From positions 24,229 to 88,228 of the forward strand of contig JABURR010000091.1 of the NCBI GenBank assembly GCA_014762635.1: a stretch of DNA of 64,000 bases, written 5' to 3'. A program made the position numbers and the translations under genes. Below are positions 49,482 through 58,252 of the stretch, one piece after another. The notes beneath the pieces are model-generated. The model had not been told where the DNA came from and did no database searches. It was given only the letters and a program-made list of their open reading frames with translations. The stretch's first letter is position 1. Every line of letters starts with the position of its first letter. The stretch is from Paracoccaceae bacterium (GTDB lineage Bacteria; Pseudomonadota; Alphaproteobacteria; Rhodobacterales; Rhodobacteraceae).

Positions 49482-50024
49482 CTATTTCCGGCGCTTGTGC
49501 TCTTCCAGGCGCGGCAGGATTTCCACGAAGTTGCAGGGCTTGTGCCGGTAATCGAGCTGCCATTTCAGGATCTCGTCCCAGGCATCCTTGCAGGCGCCGG
49601 GGCTGCCGGGCAGGGCGAACATGTAGGTGCCGTTGGCAACACCGCCAGTGGCCCGGCTCTGGACCGCCGAGGTGCCGATCTTCTGCATCGAGACCATGGT
49701 GAAGACGGTGCCGAAGGCGTCGATCTCTTTCTCGTAGACGTCGCGATGGGCCTCGACGCTCACGTCGCGGCCGGTCAGGCCCGTGCCGCCGGTAGAGATC
49801 ACCACGTCGATGCCCGGATCGACACTCCACGCCCGAAGCTGGGCGGCGATCTCGCCACGCTCGTCGCGCAGGATCCTGCGATCCGCCAGGACATGTCCGG
49901 CCTCGGCGATCCGATCCACCAGCACCTGGCCAGAGCGATCTTCCTCGAGGCTGCGGGTATCCGACACGGTCAGCACCGCGATGCGGATGGGGATGAAATC
50001 CTTGGTCTCGTCTACTCTGCTCAT
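49482..50024 (-). CDS. moaB: Molybdenum cofactor biosynthesis protein MoaB
   Basis: 180 residues. Molybdopterin adenylyltransferase-type fold with VLTVSDTRS, the STGGTGLTGRDVSVEA binding loop, FGTVFTMVSMQKIGTSA and FALPGSPGACKDAWDEIL. It activates molybdopterin by adenylation before MoeA adds molybdenum (the MogA/MoaB step). It lies 12 kb from the fdhD-moeA operon and overlaps the upstream uracil-DNA glycosylase by four bases, a conserved pairing in the family. Confidence 0.94.
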   Translation of the reverse strand: MSRVDETKDFIPIRIAVLTVSDTRSLEEDRSGQVLVDRIAEAGHVLADRRILRDERGEIAAQLRAWSVDPGIDVVISTGGTGLTGRDVSVEAHRDVYEKEIDAFGTVFTMVSMQKIGTSAVQSRATGGVANGTYMFALPGSPGACKDAWDEILKWQLDYRHKPCNFVEILPRLEEHKRRK

Positions 50025-50803
50025 GTCTTTGCCTCTCTCAAACGAGCCTGCAGCATCAGAAGGTCGTGCCAGGCATCGCGCTTGGCATGGGGGTTCCGCA
50101 AAAGATAGGCGGGATGGAACATCGGCAAGGCGGGCAGGCCCAGCGCCTCGGTCCAGTTCCCCCTGAGCCGCGTGATCCCCTTGCGCCCCAGCAGCGCCTG
50201 ACAGCTGATATTGCCCATCAGAACCAGCGCCTGCGGGGCGACAAGATCCACGTGGCGGCGCACGAAGGGCATCATCATCGCGATCTCTTCCGGCGTCGGG
50301 TCGCGGTTCTGGGGCGGGCGCCAGGGCAGGATGTTGGTGATATAGACCGCCTGGTCCGCGACCTCGGAGGCGCGGTCACGCCCGATCGCCGCCAGCATCC
50401 TGTCGAGCAATTGCCCGGCGCGGCCCACGAAGGGCCTGCCCTGGAGATCCTCGTCGCGCCCCGGCGCCTCGCCGATCACCATGATCCGCGCGGCGGGGTT
50501 GCCGTCGGCGAAAACAAGGTTGCGCGCGCCGCGCTTCAGCTCGCAATGCTCGAACCCAGCCATGGCGGCCTTGAGCCCGGCCAGGTCCTGCGCCGACGCG
50601 GCCGCGGCCTGCGCCACGGCGACCGGATCGTCTGCCGCCACCGGCGCTGACGCGGTCACCGGCGCCGCCGGTTTCGGCTTCGGCGCCTCTTTCGGGGCCT
50701 CGTAGCGGTTCACCGGCGCGTCCCCGATAGCCTCGGTTGCGCCCAGCTCGATCTGCCATTCGAGCAGCGCCTTCGCCGTGTGATAATCGAGCTGCGATTC
50801 CAT
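50021..50803 (-). CDS. Uracil-DNA glycosylase, family-4-like, with degenerate Fe-S ligands
   Basis: 260 residues from the ATG at 50803. An N-terminal Pro/Ala-rich linker (to about residue 75) precedes the glycosylase fold. Motif A is [29 protein letters not shown]; motif B with the catalytic His is [10 protein letters not shown]. Family 4 enzymes bind 4Fe-4S through four Cys; here only one of these Cys is kept (FEHCELK), and the others are replaced (PWRPP instead of KCRPP, and no Cys in the following helix). It should still remove uracil from DNA. Divergent from pyrB. Confidence 0.88.
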   Translation of the reverse strand: MESQLDYHTAKALLEWQIELGATEAIGDAPVNRYEAPKEAPKPKPAAPVTASAPVAADDPVAVAQAAAASAQDLAGLKAAMAGFEHCELKRGARNLVFADGNPAARIMVIGEAPGRDEDLQGRPFVGRAGQLLDRMLAAIGRDRASEVADQAVYITNILPWRPPQNRDPTPEEIAMMMPFVRRHVDLVAPQALVLMGNISCQALLGRKGITRLRGNWTEALGLPALPMFHPAYLLRNPHAKRDAWHDLLMLQARLREAKT

Positions 50804-50943
50804 GGGCCCGACCCTACCCCGGCGCCGCGCCGCCGGGAACCGGTTTTGCGGCCCGCGCGCATCAGTGCCGCAGGCCGGGGCCGGCCACGCTTGTCCGGGC
50901 CTGCAATGCTTCCTATAAGCAGGCAAATAAGGAACGAGACGGC

Positions 50944-51900
50944 ATGACTTTCCGCCACAGGCACCTGCTCGGGATCGAACAGCTTCACCCCGAAGAGATT
51001 CGAACCCTCCTCGATCTCGCGGATCAGTACGTGGATCTGAACCGCCGCGAGATGAAACATTCCGAGGCGCTCGCGGGCCTCACCCAGATCAACATGTTCT
51101 TCGAGGCCTCGACCCGAACCCAGGCCAGTTTCGAACTGGCGGGCAAACGGCTGGGCGCGGACGTGATGAACATGGCGATGCAGGCCTCGTCGCTGAAGAA
51201 GGGCGAGACGCTGATCGACACGGCGCTGACGCTGAACGCCATGCACCCTGACCTGCTGGTGGTGCGCCATCCCCATTCCGGCGCGGTGAGCCTGCTGTCG
51301 GAAAAGGTGAACTGCGCGGTGCTGAACGCGGGCGACGGGCGGCACGAGCACCCCACGCAAGCCCTGCTCGACGCGCTGACCATCCGCCGCCGCAAGGGGC
51401 GGCTACATCGGCTTTCCATCGCGATCTGCGGCGATGTCGCGCACAGCCGCGTGGCACGCTCCAACATCATCCTGCTGGGCAAGATGGAAAACCGGGTGCG
51501 CCTCGTCGGCCCGCCCACGCTAATCCCGTCGGGCGCCGCGGATTGGGGGGTCGAGGTCTTCGACGACATGGCCGAGGGGCTGAAAGACGTGGACGTTGTG
51601 ATGATGCTGCGGCTCCAGAAGGAGCGCATGGACGGCGCTTTCATCCCGTCCGAGCGGGAATATTTCCACCGCTTCGGCCTCGACGCCGAGAAGCTGGCCC
51701 ACGCGAAAGACGACGCCATCGTCATGCACCCCGGCCCGATGAACCGCGGGGTCGAGATCGACGGCACCATCGCCGACGACATCAACCGCTCGGTGATCCA
51801 GGAACAGGTGGAAATGGGCGTCGCCGTGCGCATGGCCGCCATGGACCTGCTGGCCCGCAACCTGAAAGCAGCTCGCGCCGAACAGGGGGTGATGGTTTGA
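50944..51900 (+). CDS. pyrB: Aspartate carbamoyltransferase catalytic subunit
   Basis: 318 residues from the ATG at 50944. Condenses carbamoyl phosphate and aspartate, the committed pyrimidine step. The carbamoyl-phosphate loop is [13 protein letters not shown] (STRT) and the later [12 protein letters not shown] and [12 protein letters not shown] motifs are intact. A regulatory pyrI gene is absent. It heads a tightly linked plus-strand run with a non-catalytic dihydroorotase homologue two genes downstream, the pattern of the pyrB-pyrC' ATCase complexes known in pseudomonads and other bacteria. Confidence 0.96.
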   Translation: MTFRHRHLLGIEQLHPEEIRTLLDLADQYVDLNRREMKHSEALAGLTQINMFFEASTRTQASFELAGKRLGADVMNMAMQASSLKKGETLIDTALTLNAMHPDLLVVRHPHSGAVSLLSEKVNCAVLNAGDGRHEHPTQALLDALTIRRRKGRLHRLSIAICGDVAHSRVARSNIILLGKMENRVRLVGPPTLIPSGAADWGVEVFDDMAEGLKDVDVVMMLRLQKERMDGAFIPSEREYFHRFGLDAEKLAHAKDDAIVMHPGPMNRGVEIDGTIADDINRSVIQEQVEMGVAVRMAAMDLLARNLKAARAEQGVMV

Positions 51901-52439
51901 CGGTCCCCGACGGCTGGCAGGGCATCCTCGACGAGGGGGAGCGGATCCTCTGGCAGGGGCGGCCGGATGGGCGGGTGGTGTGGAAGCCCCGGCATTTCGG
52001 ATTGTTGCTTTTCGGCGGGTTCTTCGCGGGGTTCGCGCTTTTCTGGATGATCATGGCGTCCCAGGCGGGCGGGTTGTTCTGGATGTTCGGGCTTTTGCAT
52101 TTCTCGGTCGGGATCGCGCTGATGCTGGGTGGTCCCTATGGCGGCGCCTATATCCGGCGGCATAGCTGGTACACGCTGACCGACCGGCGGGCCTTCATTG
52201 CCACCGACATGCCGATGGTGGGGCGGCGGCTGAACTCCTACCCGATCGACCGGGACAGCGTTCTGCAGTTTGCCGAGGGCGACCCGAGCAGCGTCTATTT
52301 CGCCACGATCCTGAAGCGCACCAAGAACGGCTCCCGCCGGGTGCCGGTGGGGTTCGAAAACATCGAGGACGCGCGCGAGGTCTATGGCCTGTTGCGTGAC
52401 GTGCAGCGGGGCGAGGCCTCCGCCGAAGACGCAGGGTGA
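51897..52439 (+). CDS. Membrane protein with PH-like domain, pyrB-linked
   Basis: 180 residues when begun at TTG 51897, which overlaps the pyrB TGA (TTGA); no good ATG is available. The start, [20 protein letters not shown], is the pattern that precedes bacterial PH domains. Two helices follow (about 35-55 and 60-82), then [14 protein letters not shown] and a strand-rich part ending in [18 protein letters not shown], again PH-like. Function is unknown. Its location inside the pyrB-pyrC' run is likely conserved in Rhodobacteraceae. Confidence 0.72.
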   Translation: MTVPDGWQGILDEGERILWQGRPDGRVVWKPRHFGLLLFGGFFAGFALFWMIMASQAGGLFWMFGLLHFSVGIALMLGGPYGGAYIRRHSWYTLTDRRAFIATDMPMVGRRLNSYPIDRDSVLQFAEGDPSSVYFATILKRTKNGSRRVPVGFENIEDAREVYGLLRDVQRGEASAEDAG

Positions 52440-52443
52440 CGGC

Positions 52444-52986
52444 GTGACGACGCGCCTCGATATCCCGGCCCATGAACGCGGCTACGTGCGTGTTTTCGCG
52501 CTGGACCTGCCGGACGAGGAAGCCGCCCGTTTCAATGCCGAGGCGCTGGCCACCGCGCTTGGGGCCAGGCATTTCGACGCGACCCGGGCCGAGGTCTTTC
52601 CGGTTGGCGACCTGGGCGAGTTGGGCCTGTCGGGCTATTTGGCCGAGGGCATGGGCGTTGCAGCGGAGGAGCTGGACCCCGATCGCGCGCGGCTCGACGC
52701 GCTGAAGGGGCACGTGGCGGTGGTGCCCTCGGTGGCCTTCGCGGGAAAGGCGCAGGCCGTGACGGTCACAGCGCCGCTGCGCCTGATCGGCACCTACCGG
52801 GAAGAAAGCGCGGCGGCCCCGGACCTTGCCCCGCTGATGACCGAAAGCGCCGAGGGTCTGCTGACCGGAACGCCGCCGCAGCCGCCCTCGCCCGCCCCTC
52901 GCGGCAACAACAGCGCCCTGATCGGGCTTGCGATCGCGGTGATTGTCGTGTTGACCGTCCTCGTCCTGAAATTCGGAGCCATGTGA
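52444..52986 (+). CDS. Tail-anchored protein of unknown function, pyr operon
   Basis: 180 residues from a GTG at 52444, four bases after the previous stop. The main part is soluble and acidic (HERGYVRVFALDLPDEEAARF at the start). A Pro-rich linker (PPQPPSPAPRGN, about 148-160) leads to a single C-terminal membrane helix (LIGLAIAVIVVLTVLVLKF), so the bulk probably faces the cytoplasm as a tail-anchored protein. No family is recognised. It is coupled to the dihydroorotase-like gene by TGATG. Confidence 0.68.
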   Translation: MTTRLDIPAHERGYVRVFALDLPDEEAARFNAEALATALGARHFDATRAEVFPVGDLGELGLSGYLAEGMGVAAEELDPDRARLDALKGHVAVVPSVAFAGKAQAVTVTAPLRLIGTYREESAAAPDLAPLMTESAEGLLTGTPPQPPSPAPRGNNSALIGLAIAVIVVLTVLVLKFGAM

Positions 52987-54269
52987 TGCGCACGCTGATC
53001 CGCGATATCCGGTTGATCGACCCCGAGGCCGGGCGCGACGCCCCCGGTGCCCTGCTGATCGAGGGCGACCGGATCGCCGCAACCTTCGACCGGCCCGCGC
53101 CCGAAGGGGTGGAAGCCGAGCGCGTGATCGAGGGCGGAGGCAAATGCCTGGCGCCGGGGATCGTGGATATCGGGGTCAAGGTCTCGGAACCCGGGGAACG
53201 GCACAAGGAAAGCTTCGGCTCTGCCGGACAGGCCGCGGCGGCAGGCGGGGTCACGACCATGGTCACCCGCCCCGACACCCTGCCCGCGATCGACACGCCC
53301 GAGGTGCTGGAATTCGTCACCCGCCGCGCCAATGACGCCAGCCCGGTGCGGGTTCTGCCCATGGCCGCGCTGACCAAGGGCCGGCAGGGGCGCGAGATGG
53401 TCGAGATCGGCTTCCTCAAGGACGCGGGCGCCGTGGCCTTCACCGATTGCGACGCGGTGGTCACCGACACCAAGGTCCTGTCACGCTGCCTGACCTATGC
53501 CCGGTCGCTGGATGCGCTGGTGATTTGCCACCCGCAGGAGCCGGGCCTGTCGGCCGGGGCCGCCGCCAGTTCCGGCAAGTTCGCCGCGCTGCGCGGGTTG
53601 CCCTCGGTCAGCCCGATGGCCGAGCGCATGGGGCTGGACCGCGACATTGCGCTGGTCGAGATGACGGGCGTTCGCTACCACGCCGACCAGATCACCACCG
53701 CCCGCGCCCTGCCCGCGCTGGACCGCGCCAAGGCCAACGGCTTCGACGTGAGCGCGGGCGTCTCGATCCACCACCTGACATTGAATGAACTCGACCTCGG
53801 CGACTACCGCACCTTCTTCAAGGTGAAGCCGCCGCTCAGGTCCGAGACCGACCGCATGGCCGTGGTCGAGGCCGTCGCCTCGGGGTTGATCGACATCATC
53901 AGTTCCATGCACACCCCGCAGGACGAGGAATCCAAGCGCCTGCCCTATGAAGAGGCCGCGAGCGGCGCCGTGGCGCTGGAAACCCTGCTGCCCGCCGCGA
54001 TGCGGCTTTACCACGCGGGGCATCTGAGCCTGCCGCAGCTTTTCCGGGCGCTGTCGCTGAACCCGTCGAAACGGCTTGGGCTCGAGACCGGACGGCTGGC
54101 CGCCGGGGCGCCTGCGGACCTGGTTCTGTTCGACCCGGATGCGCCTTTTGTCCTCGACCGCTTCACACTGAAGTCGAAATCGAAGAATACTCCTTTTGAC
54201 GGCCAACGGATGGAGGGGCGCGTCCGCGCAACCTTCGTCGGCGGAAAACAAGTTTTCGGAGAGACATGA
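52986..54269 (+). CDS. pyrX: Dihydroorotase-like protein lacking catalytic residues (PyrC'/PyrX type)
   Basis: 427 residues with the amidohydrolase fold of long dihydroorotases. Active enzymes have HxHxREPG after the first strand; here residues 61-70 read DIGVKVSEPG, so both metal His and the substrate Arg are lost. The late DHAPH motif reads MHTPQ, replacing the catalytic Asp (Met308). The His of HHLTLNE (about 262-263) and of ICHPQEP remain. Such inactive homologues (pyrC') are structural partners of PyrB in pseudomonads, so that role is inferred here. A functional pyrC should be elsewhere. ATG 52986 or GTG 52983 starts it. Confidence 0.9.
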   Translation: MRTLIRDIRLIDPEAGRDAPGALLIEGDRIAATFDRPAPEGVEAERVIEGGGKCLAPGIVDIGVKVSEPGERHKESFGSAGQAAAAGGVTTMVTRPDTLPAIDTPEVLEFVTRRANDASPVRVLPMAALTKGRQGREMVEIGFLKDAGAVAFTDCDAVVTDTKVLSRCLTYARSLDALVICHPQEPGLSAGAAASSGKFAALRGLPSVSPMAERMGLDRDIALVEMTGVRYHADQITTARALPALDRAKANGFDVSAGVSIHHLTLNELDLGDYRTFFKVKPPLRSETDRMAVVEAVASGLIDIISSMHTPQDEESKRLPYEEAASGAVALETLLPAAMRLYHAGHLSLPQLFRALSLNPSKRLGLETGRLAAGAPADLVLFDPDAPFVLDRFTLKSKSKNTPFDGQRMEGRVRATFVGGKQVFGET

Positions 54270-54877
54270 TACCCCAGATCACAACCGATTTCGGCGCGCT
54301 GGCAGGCGTTGCCGTCGCGGCCTACCTGTTGGGCTCGGTGCCTTTCGGCCTTGTCATGGCGCGGCTCTTCGGGCTGGGCGATCTGCGCAAGATCGGCTCG
54401 GGCAATATCGGCGCCACCAACGTGCTGCGCACCGGCAACAAGCCGGCCGCTGCGCTGACGCTGGTTCTGGACGCGGGTAAAGGCGGGATCGCGGTGCTGG
54501 TCGCCCGCGCCATGGTGGGTGAGGACGCGGCCCAGCTTGCGGGGTTCGCTGCCTTCCTGGGGCATCTCTTCCCGGTCTACCTGGGCTTTCGCGGCGGCAA
54601 GGGCGTGGCGACGTTCCTTGGCACCTTGCTGGCGGTTCAGTTCCCGCTGGGGCTTGCCGCCTGCGCGATCTGGCTGCTAACCGCCTTTGCCTTCCGCTTC
54701 TCGTCCCTCGCGGCACTGGTGGCCTCGGCGACCTCTCCGGTCATCGCGGCGGTGACCGGCAACATGCAGGTGGTCCTTTTGCTGATCCTGCTGGCGCTCC
54801 TCGTCTGGATACGGCATCACGCCAATATCCGCCGCCTGATGGTGGGCGACGAGCCGAAAATCGGGAAGAAGAACTGA
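54266..54877 (+). CDS. plsY: Glycerol-3-phosphate acyltransferase PlsY
   Basis: 203 residues with about five helices. Acylates glycerol-3-phosphate from acyl-phosphate, starting phospholipid synthesis. Motif 1 is GSVPFGLVMARLFGLGDLRKIGSGNIGATN (pieces: GSGNIGATN), motif 2 is GKGGIAVLVA and motif 3 is FRGGKGVATFLG. It overlaps pyrC' by four bases (ATGA) and the following small gene by one base (TGATG), so lipid synthesis is transcriptionally linked to the pyr genes. Confidence 0.96.
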   Translation: MIPQITTDFGALAGVAVAAYLLGSVPFGLVMARLFGLGDLRKIGSGNIGATNVLRTGNKPAAALTLVLDAGKGGIAVLVARAMVGEDAAQLAGFAAFLGHLFPVYLGFRGGKGVATFLGTLLAVQFPLGLAACAIWLLTAFAFRFSSLAALVASATSPVIAAVTGNMQVVLLLILLALLVWIRHHANIRRLMVGDEPKIGKKN

Positions 54878-55143
54878 TGACACCGAGTGCCGCATTCCTG
54901 ACGGGCTTCGACGCCCTGCCCACCGGCGGCTATGGCGCCACGGCCTTCGGGTCGCGCTGGCGCGTCACCAAAGGTGCCTTCGGGGGTGCGCGTAGCGAAA
55001 AGCTGGTGGCCGAGGAACTGGGCGGAGACCGCCTCTACAGCGTGATCCTCTACCGGCTGGCCGGGGGCGTCACCATGATCAACCCCGGCGACAGCGCGGT
55101 TGAAGATATCGAGGCCTTCCTGGGCGCCGTTGAAGTCGACTAA
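54877..55143 (+). CDS. Small conserved-looking protein of unknown function after plsY
   Basis: 88 residues. Its ATG overlaps the plsY TGA. The sequence is compact and globular, with GGYGATAFGSRWRVTKGAFGGARSEKLVAEELGG and LYSVILYRLAGGVTMINPGD strands, with no signal peptide, membrane helix or Cys. No family is recognised. It is the last gene of the pyrB to plsY run and is followed by an imperfect inverted repeat. Confidence 0.65.
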   Translation: MTPSAAFLTGFDALPTGGYGATAFGSRWRVTKGAFGGARSEKLVAEELGGDRLYSVILYRLAGGVTMINPGDSAVEDIEAFLGAVEVD

Positions 55144-55150
55144 CCTGAGG

Positions 55151-55181
55151 ATTCGGGCCGGAGGATACCCCCGACCCGAAT
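55151..55181. terminator. Convergent terminator hairpin
   Basis: ATTCGGGCCGGAGG and CCCCCGACCCGAAT pair with two mismatches around a short loop, between the end of the pyrB-plsY run and the cytochrome c gene. It could serve both strands; T-rich tails are weak. Confidence 0.6.
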
Positions 55182-55184
55182 GTC

Positions 55185-55589
55185 TTACTTCTGAAGAGAC
55201 TCGAGATACATGGCGAGCGACAGGATCCGCCCGCGCACCTCGACCACCGAGCCATAGCCCATCTGGTCCGCGGCCTCGGCCGAGAAGATCGCCCCATAGG
55301 TCGGCATCGGTCCACCGTGGGCGCGCACCCCGGTCCGCCCATCAATAATGTGAATCACCTGAAGCATCGGGAACTCGCCATCATTGTTCGCGGCAAGCTG
55401 CGTCAGGTCCCCGGGCTGTTCCATCATGATCTCGGTCAACGGGCCGTCACCGGCACCCGAACTGCCGTGGCAGGTGGCGCAGTACTGGTTGTAAAGCGCC
55501 TCGCCGACGTCCGGCCCCTGGGCCTGAGCGCCGCCAGCACCCGCAACGACGAAGCCGATGGCAATGAAAATTGAACTTGTTTTAAGCAT
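55185..55589 (-). CDS. Exported monoheme cytochrome c
   Basis: 134 residues from the ATG at 55589, which follows TGGGAGTAAC. A signal peptide (to about residue 24, GGAQAQ) directs it to the periplasm. CATCH (in YNQYCATCHGSSG) binds heme c, and a distal Met is available in GGPMPTYG. It is a class I-like cytochrome c of about 11 kDa. Its partner enzyme is not nearby. An Fnr-like half-conserved site lies in the upstream AT-rich region, so expression may depend on oxygen. Confidence 0.9.
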   Translation of the reverse strand: MLKTSSIFIAIGFVVAGAGGAQAQGPDVGEALYNQYCATCHGSSGAGDGPLTEIMMEQPGDLTQLAANNDGEFPMLQVIHIIDGRTGVRAHGGPMPTYGAIFSAEAADQMGYGSVVEVRGRILSLAMYLESLQK

Positions 55590-55659
55590 AGTTACTCCCA
55601 ATAAATTTTTACAGTTTCAAAAAGTAAAACAATCATATGCCTTGGGCCCAGCCAGATCA

Positions 55660-55673
55660 TTGACATAGATCAT
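55660..55673. promoter_or_regulatory. Fnr/Crp-like half-conserved box
   Basis: TTGACATAGATCAT resembles the Fnr consensus TTGAT-N4-ATCAA with two mismatches. It lies about 70 bases upstream of the cytochrome c start (minus strand) and about 100 before the DUF3775 gene (plus strand). Low confidence. Confidence 0.3.
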
Positions 55674-55773
55674 TGGCGGAACGCATCGGAACGCCGAACG
55701 TGACCCGTAGGTTTTTTCGCCTGTTCGGACCTCGCGGTGATAGTGATGGAGCAGGGCAGAATCGGAGGAGATC

Positions 55774-56097
55774 ATGGCGGAACTGAGCATCGCGCGCGAC
55801 AAGGTCGCCGAGGTCATCGTGCTGGCGCGCGAGATGAACCGGGCCGAGAAGGAATTCGACGCCTTCGTGAGCGGCCTCAACGACGAGGAACAGGCCAGCC
55901 TCGTGGCGATCTTCTGGATCGGTCGCGGCAATTTCGACGCCGAGGACTACGCCGAGGCGCTGGAGACCGCCTATAATGAGAAGACGACCCCGACCCATGA
56001 CTACCTCAAGGGCTCGCCGCATCTCGCCGACCACCTCGAGGCCGGGATGGAGGCACTTGGGATCGACGTCACGCAGGACGAGGAAGACCTCTACTGA
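55774..56097 (+). CDS. DUF3775 domain protein
   Basis: 107 residues, acidic and cytoplasmic. The sequence ARDKVAEVIVLAREMNRAE and the end GSPHLADHLEAGMEALGID match the DUF3775 family, common in Rhodobacteraceae and of unknown function. A GGAGGAGATC ribosome binding site precedes the ATG. Divergent from the cytochrome c gene and followed by the helicase leader. Confidence 0.85.
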   Translation: MAELSIARDKVAEVIVLAREMNRAEKEFDAFVSGLNDEEQASLVAIFWIGRGNFDAEDYAEALETAYNEKTTPTHDYLKGSPHLADHLEAGMEALGIDVTQDEEDLY

Positions 56098-56443
56098 GGC
56101 ACGACCGACCCCGGCTGAACGGTCGGGGCGGCGTCCTTCTTGCCGGGAAACTGTCCACCGCTCGGCAGCGGCAAAAAAGTAAACAGTCTTGACTTATTGC
56201 CCCGCTGCGCCGATATGCGGTGCAACGTTAACGTTCTGCCGCGTGAGCAGAGTGCACCTTCCGTGCCCAGGCGAACGTTCATCTACATCTTTCCCACATC
56301 ACGCAGGGGATTGCGCGACTAGGTCGCCGGACAGGGTCCGGGGGCCCAACTGGCGCGCGCCTTATATCGGACGGTGTCTGCCATGCGGCGGACCCGATCC
56401 GCAATGATCCGGCCATTCGGTCGGCAGAAAGGAATACGAGTCC
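56098..56443. other. Long gene-free leader upstream of the DEAD-box helicase
   Basis: 346 bases without a credible gene. A short hairpin (CCGACC/GGTCGG, 56105-56126) may end the DUF3775 transcript. A possible -35 TTGACT sits near 56190. Everything after that would be a 5' untranslated region of more than 200 bases. Long leaders are typical of cold-inducible DEAD-box helicase genes, so regulation at the RNA level is possible. Confidence 0.45.
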
Positions 56444-57655
56444 ATGGACTTCGAAACTCTGGGGGTTGCCCCCCGCCTTGCCAGGCATCTGGCGGAACAG
56501 GGCATCACCAAGCCCACCCCGATCCAGACCCAGGCCATCCCGCACGCGCTGGCCGGGCGCGACATCATGGGCCTTGCCCAGACCGGCACCGGCAAGACCG
56601 CAGCCTTTGCGCTGCCGCTGCTACAGGGATTGAACAAGACCGGCACCAAGCCTGCCCCGAAATCGGTGACGGGGCTGATCCTCGCACCCACCCGCGAGCT
56701 TGCCCGCCAGATCTGCGACAGCTTCGCCGCGCTTGGCAAAAGCTCGCACCTGCGCGTGACGCTCATCGTCGGCGGCGCCTCCATGTCGCGCCAGATCGAG
56801 ACGCTGAAACGCGGCGCCGACCTCGTGGTCGCCACGCCCGGACGCCTGATCGACCTGATCGAGCGCAGGGCCATCGACCTGGGCCAGACCCGTTACCTCG
56901 TGCTGGACGAGGCCGACCAGATGCTGGACCTGGGCTTTATCCACGCCCTGCGCCGCATCGCGCCGCTGCTTCCCGCGGATCGCCAGACCATGCTCTTCTC
57001 GGCCACGATGCCCAAGCAGATGGCCGAGCTTTCCAAGGCCTTCCTCCGCGATCCGATCCGGGTCGAGGTGGAACGCCCCGGCGTTGCCGCCGACAAGATC
57101 ACCCAGTCGGTCCATTTCGTCGCCCAGAGCGACAAGTTCCGCCTGCTGACCAAGCTGCTCGCCAAGACGCCCGGCACCCGCTCGATCGTCTTCGCCCGCA
57201 CCAAGCATGGCGCCGAGCGACTGATGAAACAGCTCGACCGCGAGGGGTTCTCGGCCGGGTCGATCCACGGCAACAAGAGCCAGGGCCAGCGTGATCGCGC
57301 AATCCGCGCCTTCCGCGCCCAGGACATCGACGTGCTGGTCGCCACCGACGTGGCCGCCCGCGGCATCGACATCGAGGGCGTCGCGCAGGTCTTCAACTTC
57401 GATCTGCCCAACGTGGCCGAGAACTACGTCCACCGCATCGGCCGGACCGCCCGCGCGGGTGCCTCGGGCACCGCCATCGCCTTCTGCTCGCCCGACGAGG
57501 TGTCGGAACTGAAATCGATCCAGAAGGTCATGAAGATCGAGATCCCCGTCGCCGGCGGCACCCCGTGGCAAGCCCCCCGCGCCGAAAAGAAACCGGCCCC
57601 CAAGGGACAGCGCCGCCGTCCCCGCGGCCGCAGCGGCATGAAGCGCGCTGCCTGA
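56444..57655 (+). CDS. DEAD-box ATP-dependent RNA helicase (RhlE-like)
   Basis: 403 residues. All core motifs are present: Q motif KPTPIQTQAIP, motif I AQTGTGKT, Ia PTRELARQI, II DEAD (VLDEADQMLDLG), III SAT, IV-V region IVFARTKHGAERL and ATDVAARGIDIEGV, and VI HRIGRTARAG. A short basic C-terminal tail (EKKPAPKGQRRRPRGRSGMKR) binds RNA. Size and tail resemble RhlE. It remodels structured RNA in ribosome assembly or decay. A long leader precedes it. Confidence 0.94.
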   Translation: MDFETLGVAPRLARHLAEQGITKPTPIQTQAIPHALAGRDIMGLAQTGTGKTAAFALPLLQGLNKTGTKPAPKSVTGLILAPTRELARQICDSFAALGKSSHLRVTLIVGGASMSRQIETLKRGADLVVATPGRLIDLIERRAIDLGQTRYLVLDEADQMLDLGFIHALRRIAPLLPADRQTMLFSATMPKQMAELSKAFLRDPIRVEVERPGVAADKITQSVHFVAQSDKFRLLTKLLAKTPGTRSIVFARTKHGAERLMKQLDREGFSAGSIHGNKSQGQRDRAIRAFRAQDIDVLVATDVAARGIDIEGVAQVFNFDLPNVAENYVHRIGRTARAGASGTAIAFCSPDEVSELKSIQKVMKIEIPVAGGTPWQAPRAEKKPAPKGQRRRPRGRSGMKRAA

Positions 57656-57842
57656 ATGAAAAGCGCGCCCCGGGACTTGGGTTCCGGGGCGCTTGCCCAG
57701 CCAGCGACAGTCCGGACCCCGGGCAAGGGTATGGAATACCCCACCAAGAAAATCCGCCCGAATCCTCTATCATCGCACGAGTTATGATTGTCCGACCCTC
57801 GCCCCAGATGTGGCTTGCCCCATCGCACAGGAAGGATCGGAC

Positions 57843-58091
57843 GTGTGCAATGAGTATGCGGGGGGTCTTTTGCCACAGAGATTCAACCAGTTCGCGCTTG
57901 AACAGTATCAGGTTCGCATAGTCGGGTTTCAGGACCTGGAGCCCGATGGACACCACGCCGAAAAAAGGCGTGACGGAAGCCTTTCGTTGGAGGGCTACCT
58001 GTCTTTCCAGGCCCTGGTCTCCCGAAACCGAAGGATCAGCACGTGCCTGGTTCTTGTCATCGCTGCCCTCTTGTTCGCAGCCAAGATGTGA
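57843..58091 (+). CDS. Candidate small tail-anchored protein
   Basis: 82 residues from a GTG at 57843. AGGAAGGA seven bases upstream is one of the better ribosome binding sites in this region. The protein has a soluble N-terminal part (CNEYAGGLLPQRF, then ALEQYQVRIVGFQDLEPDG) and a single C-terminal membrane helix (TCLVLVIAALLFA). No family is recognised. The flanking 57656-57842 and 58092-58252 stretches hold no better gene. Several other open frames overlap here, so this call is tentative. Confidence 0.4.
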   Translation: MCNEYAGGLLPQRFNQFALEQYQVRIVGFQDLEPDGHHAEKRRDGSLSLEGYLSFQALVSRNRRISTCLVLVIAALLFAAKM

Positions 58092-58252
58092 ATAGGTCCT
58101 CCCAAGGGGGAAACTGACGGGAACGAGAAAATTTCCGTCAGGAGTTGGCGTCTGAGGCGTCATTCAGGAACCGGGGCATCCCAGACACGACAGGAAATCC
58201 GAAGTCTCCCTTCTCGAAGGTGGCAAACCTGTCGCCTTTTTGAGCTCGCCGG

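Noticed and set aside
57843..58091. Possible SOS-response peptidase (SRAP) remnant because the small ORF begins with a CNEY-like string
   Set aside because: Only the first few residues resemble that family; the following catalytic segments are absent and the ORF ends in a membrane helix.
57528..58163. A 211-codon minus-strand frame downstream of the DEAD-box gene
   Set aside because: It runs into the helicase 3' end antisense, has no recognisable motif and a poor start; the plus-strand small ORF has the better ribosome binding site.
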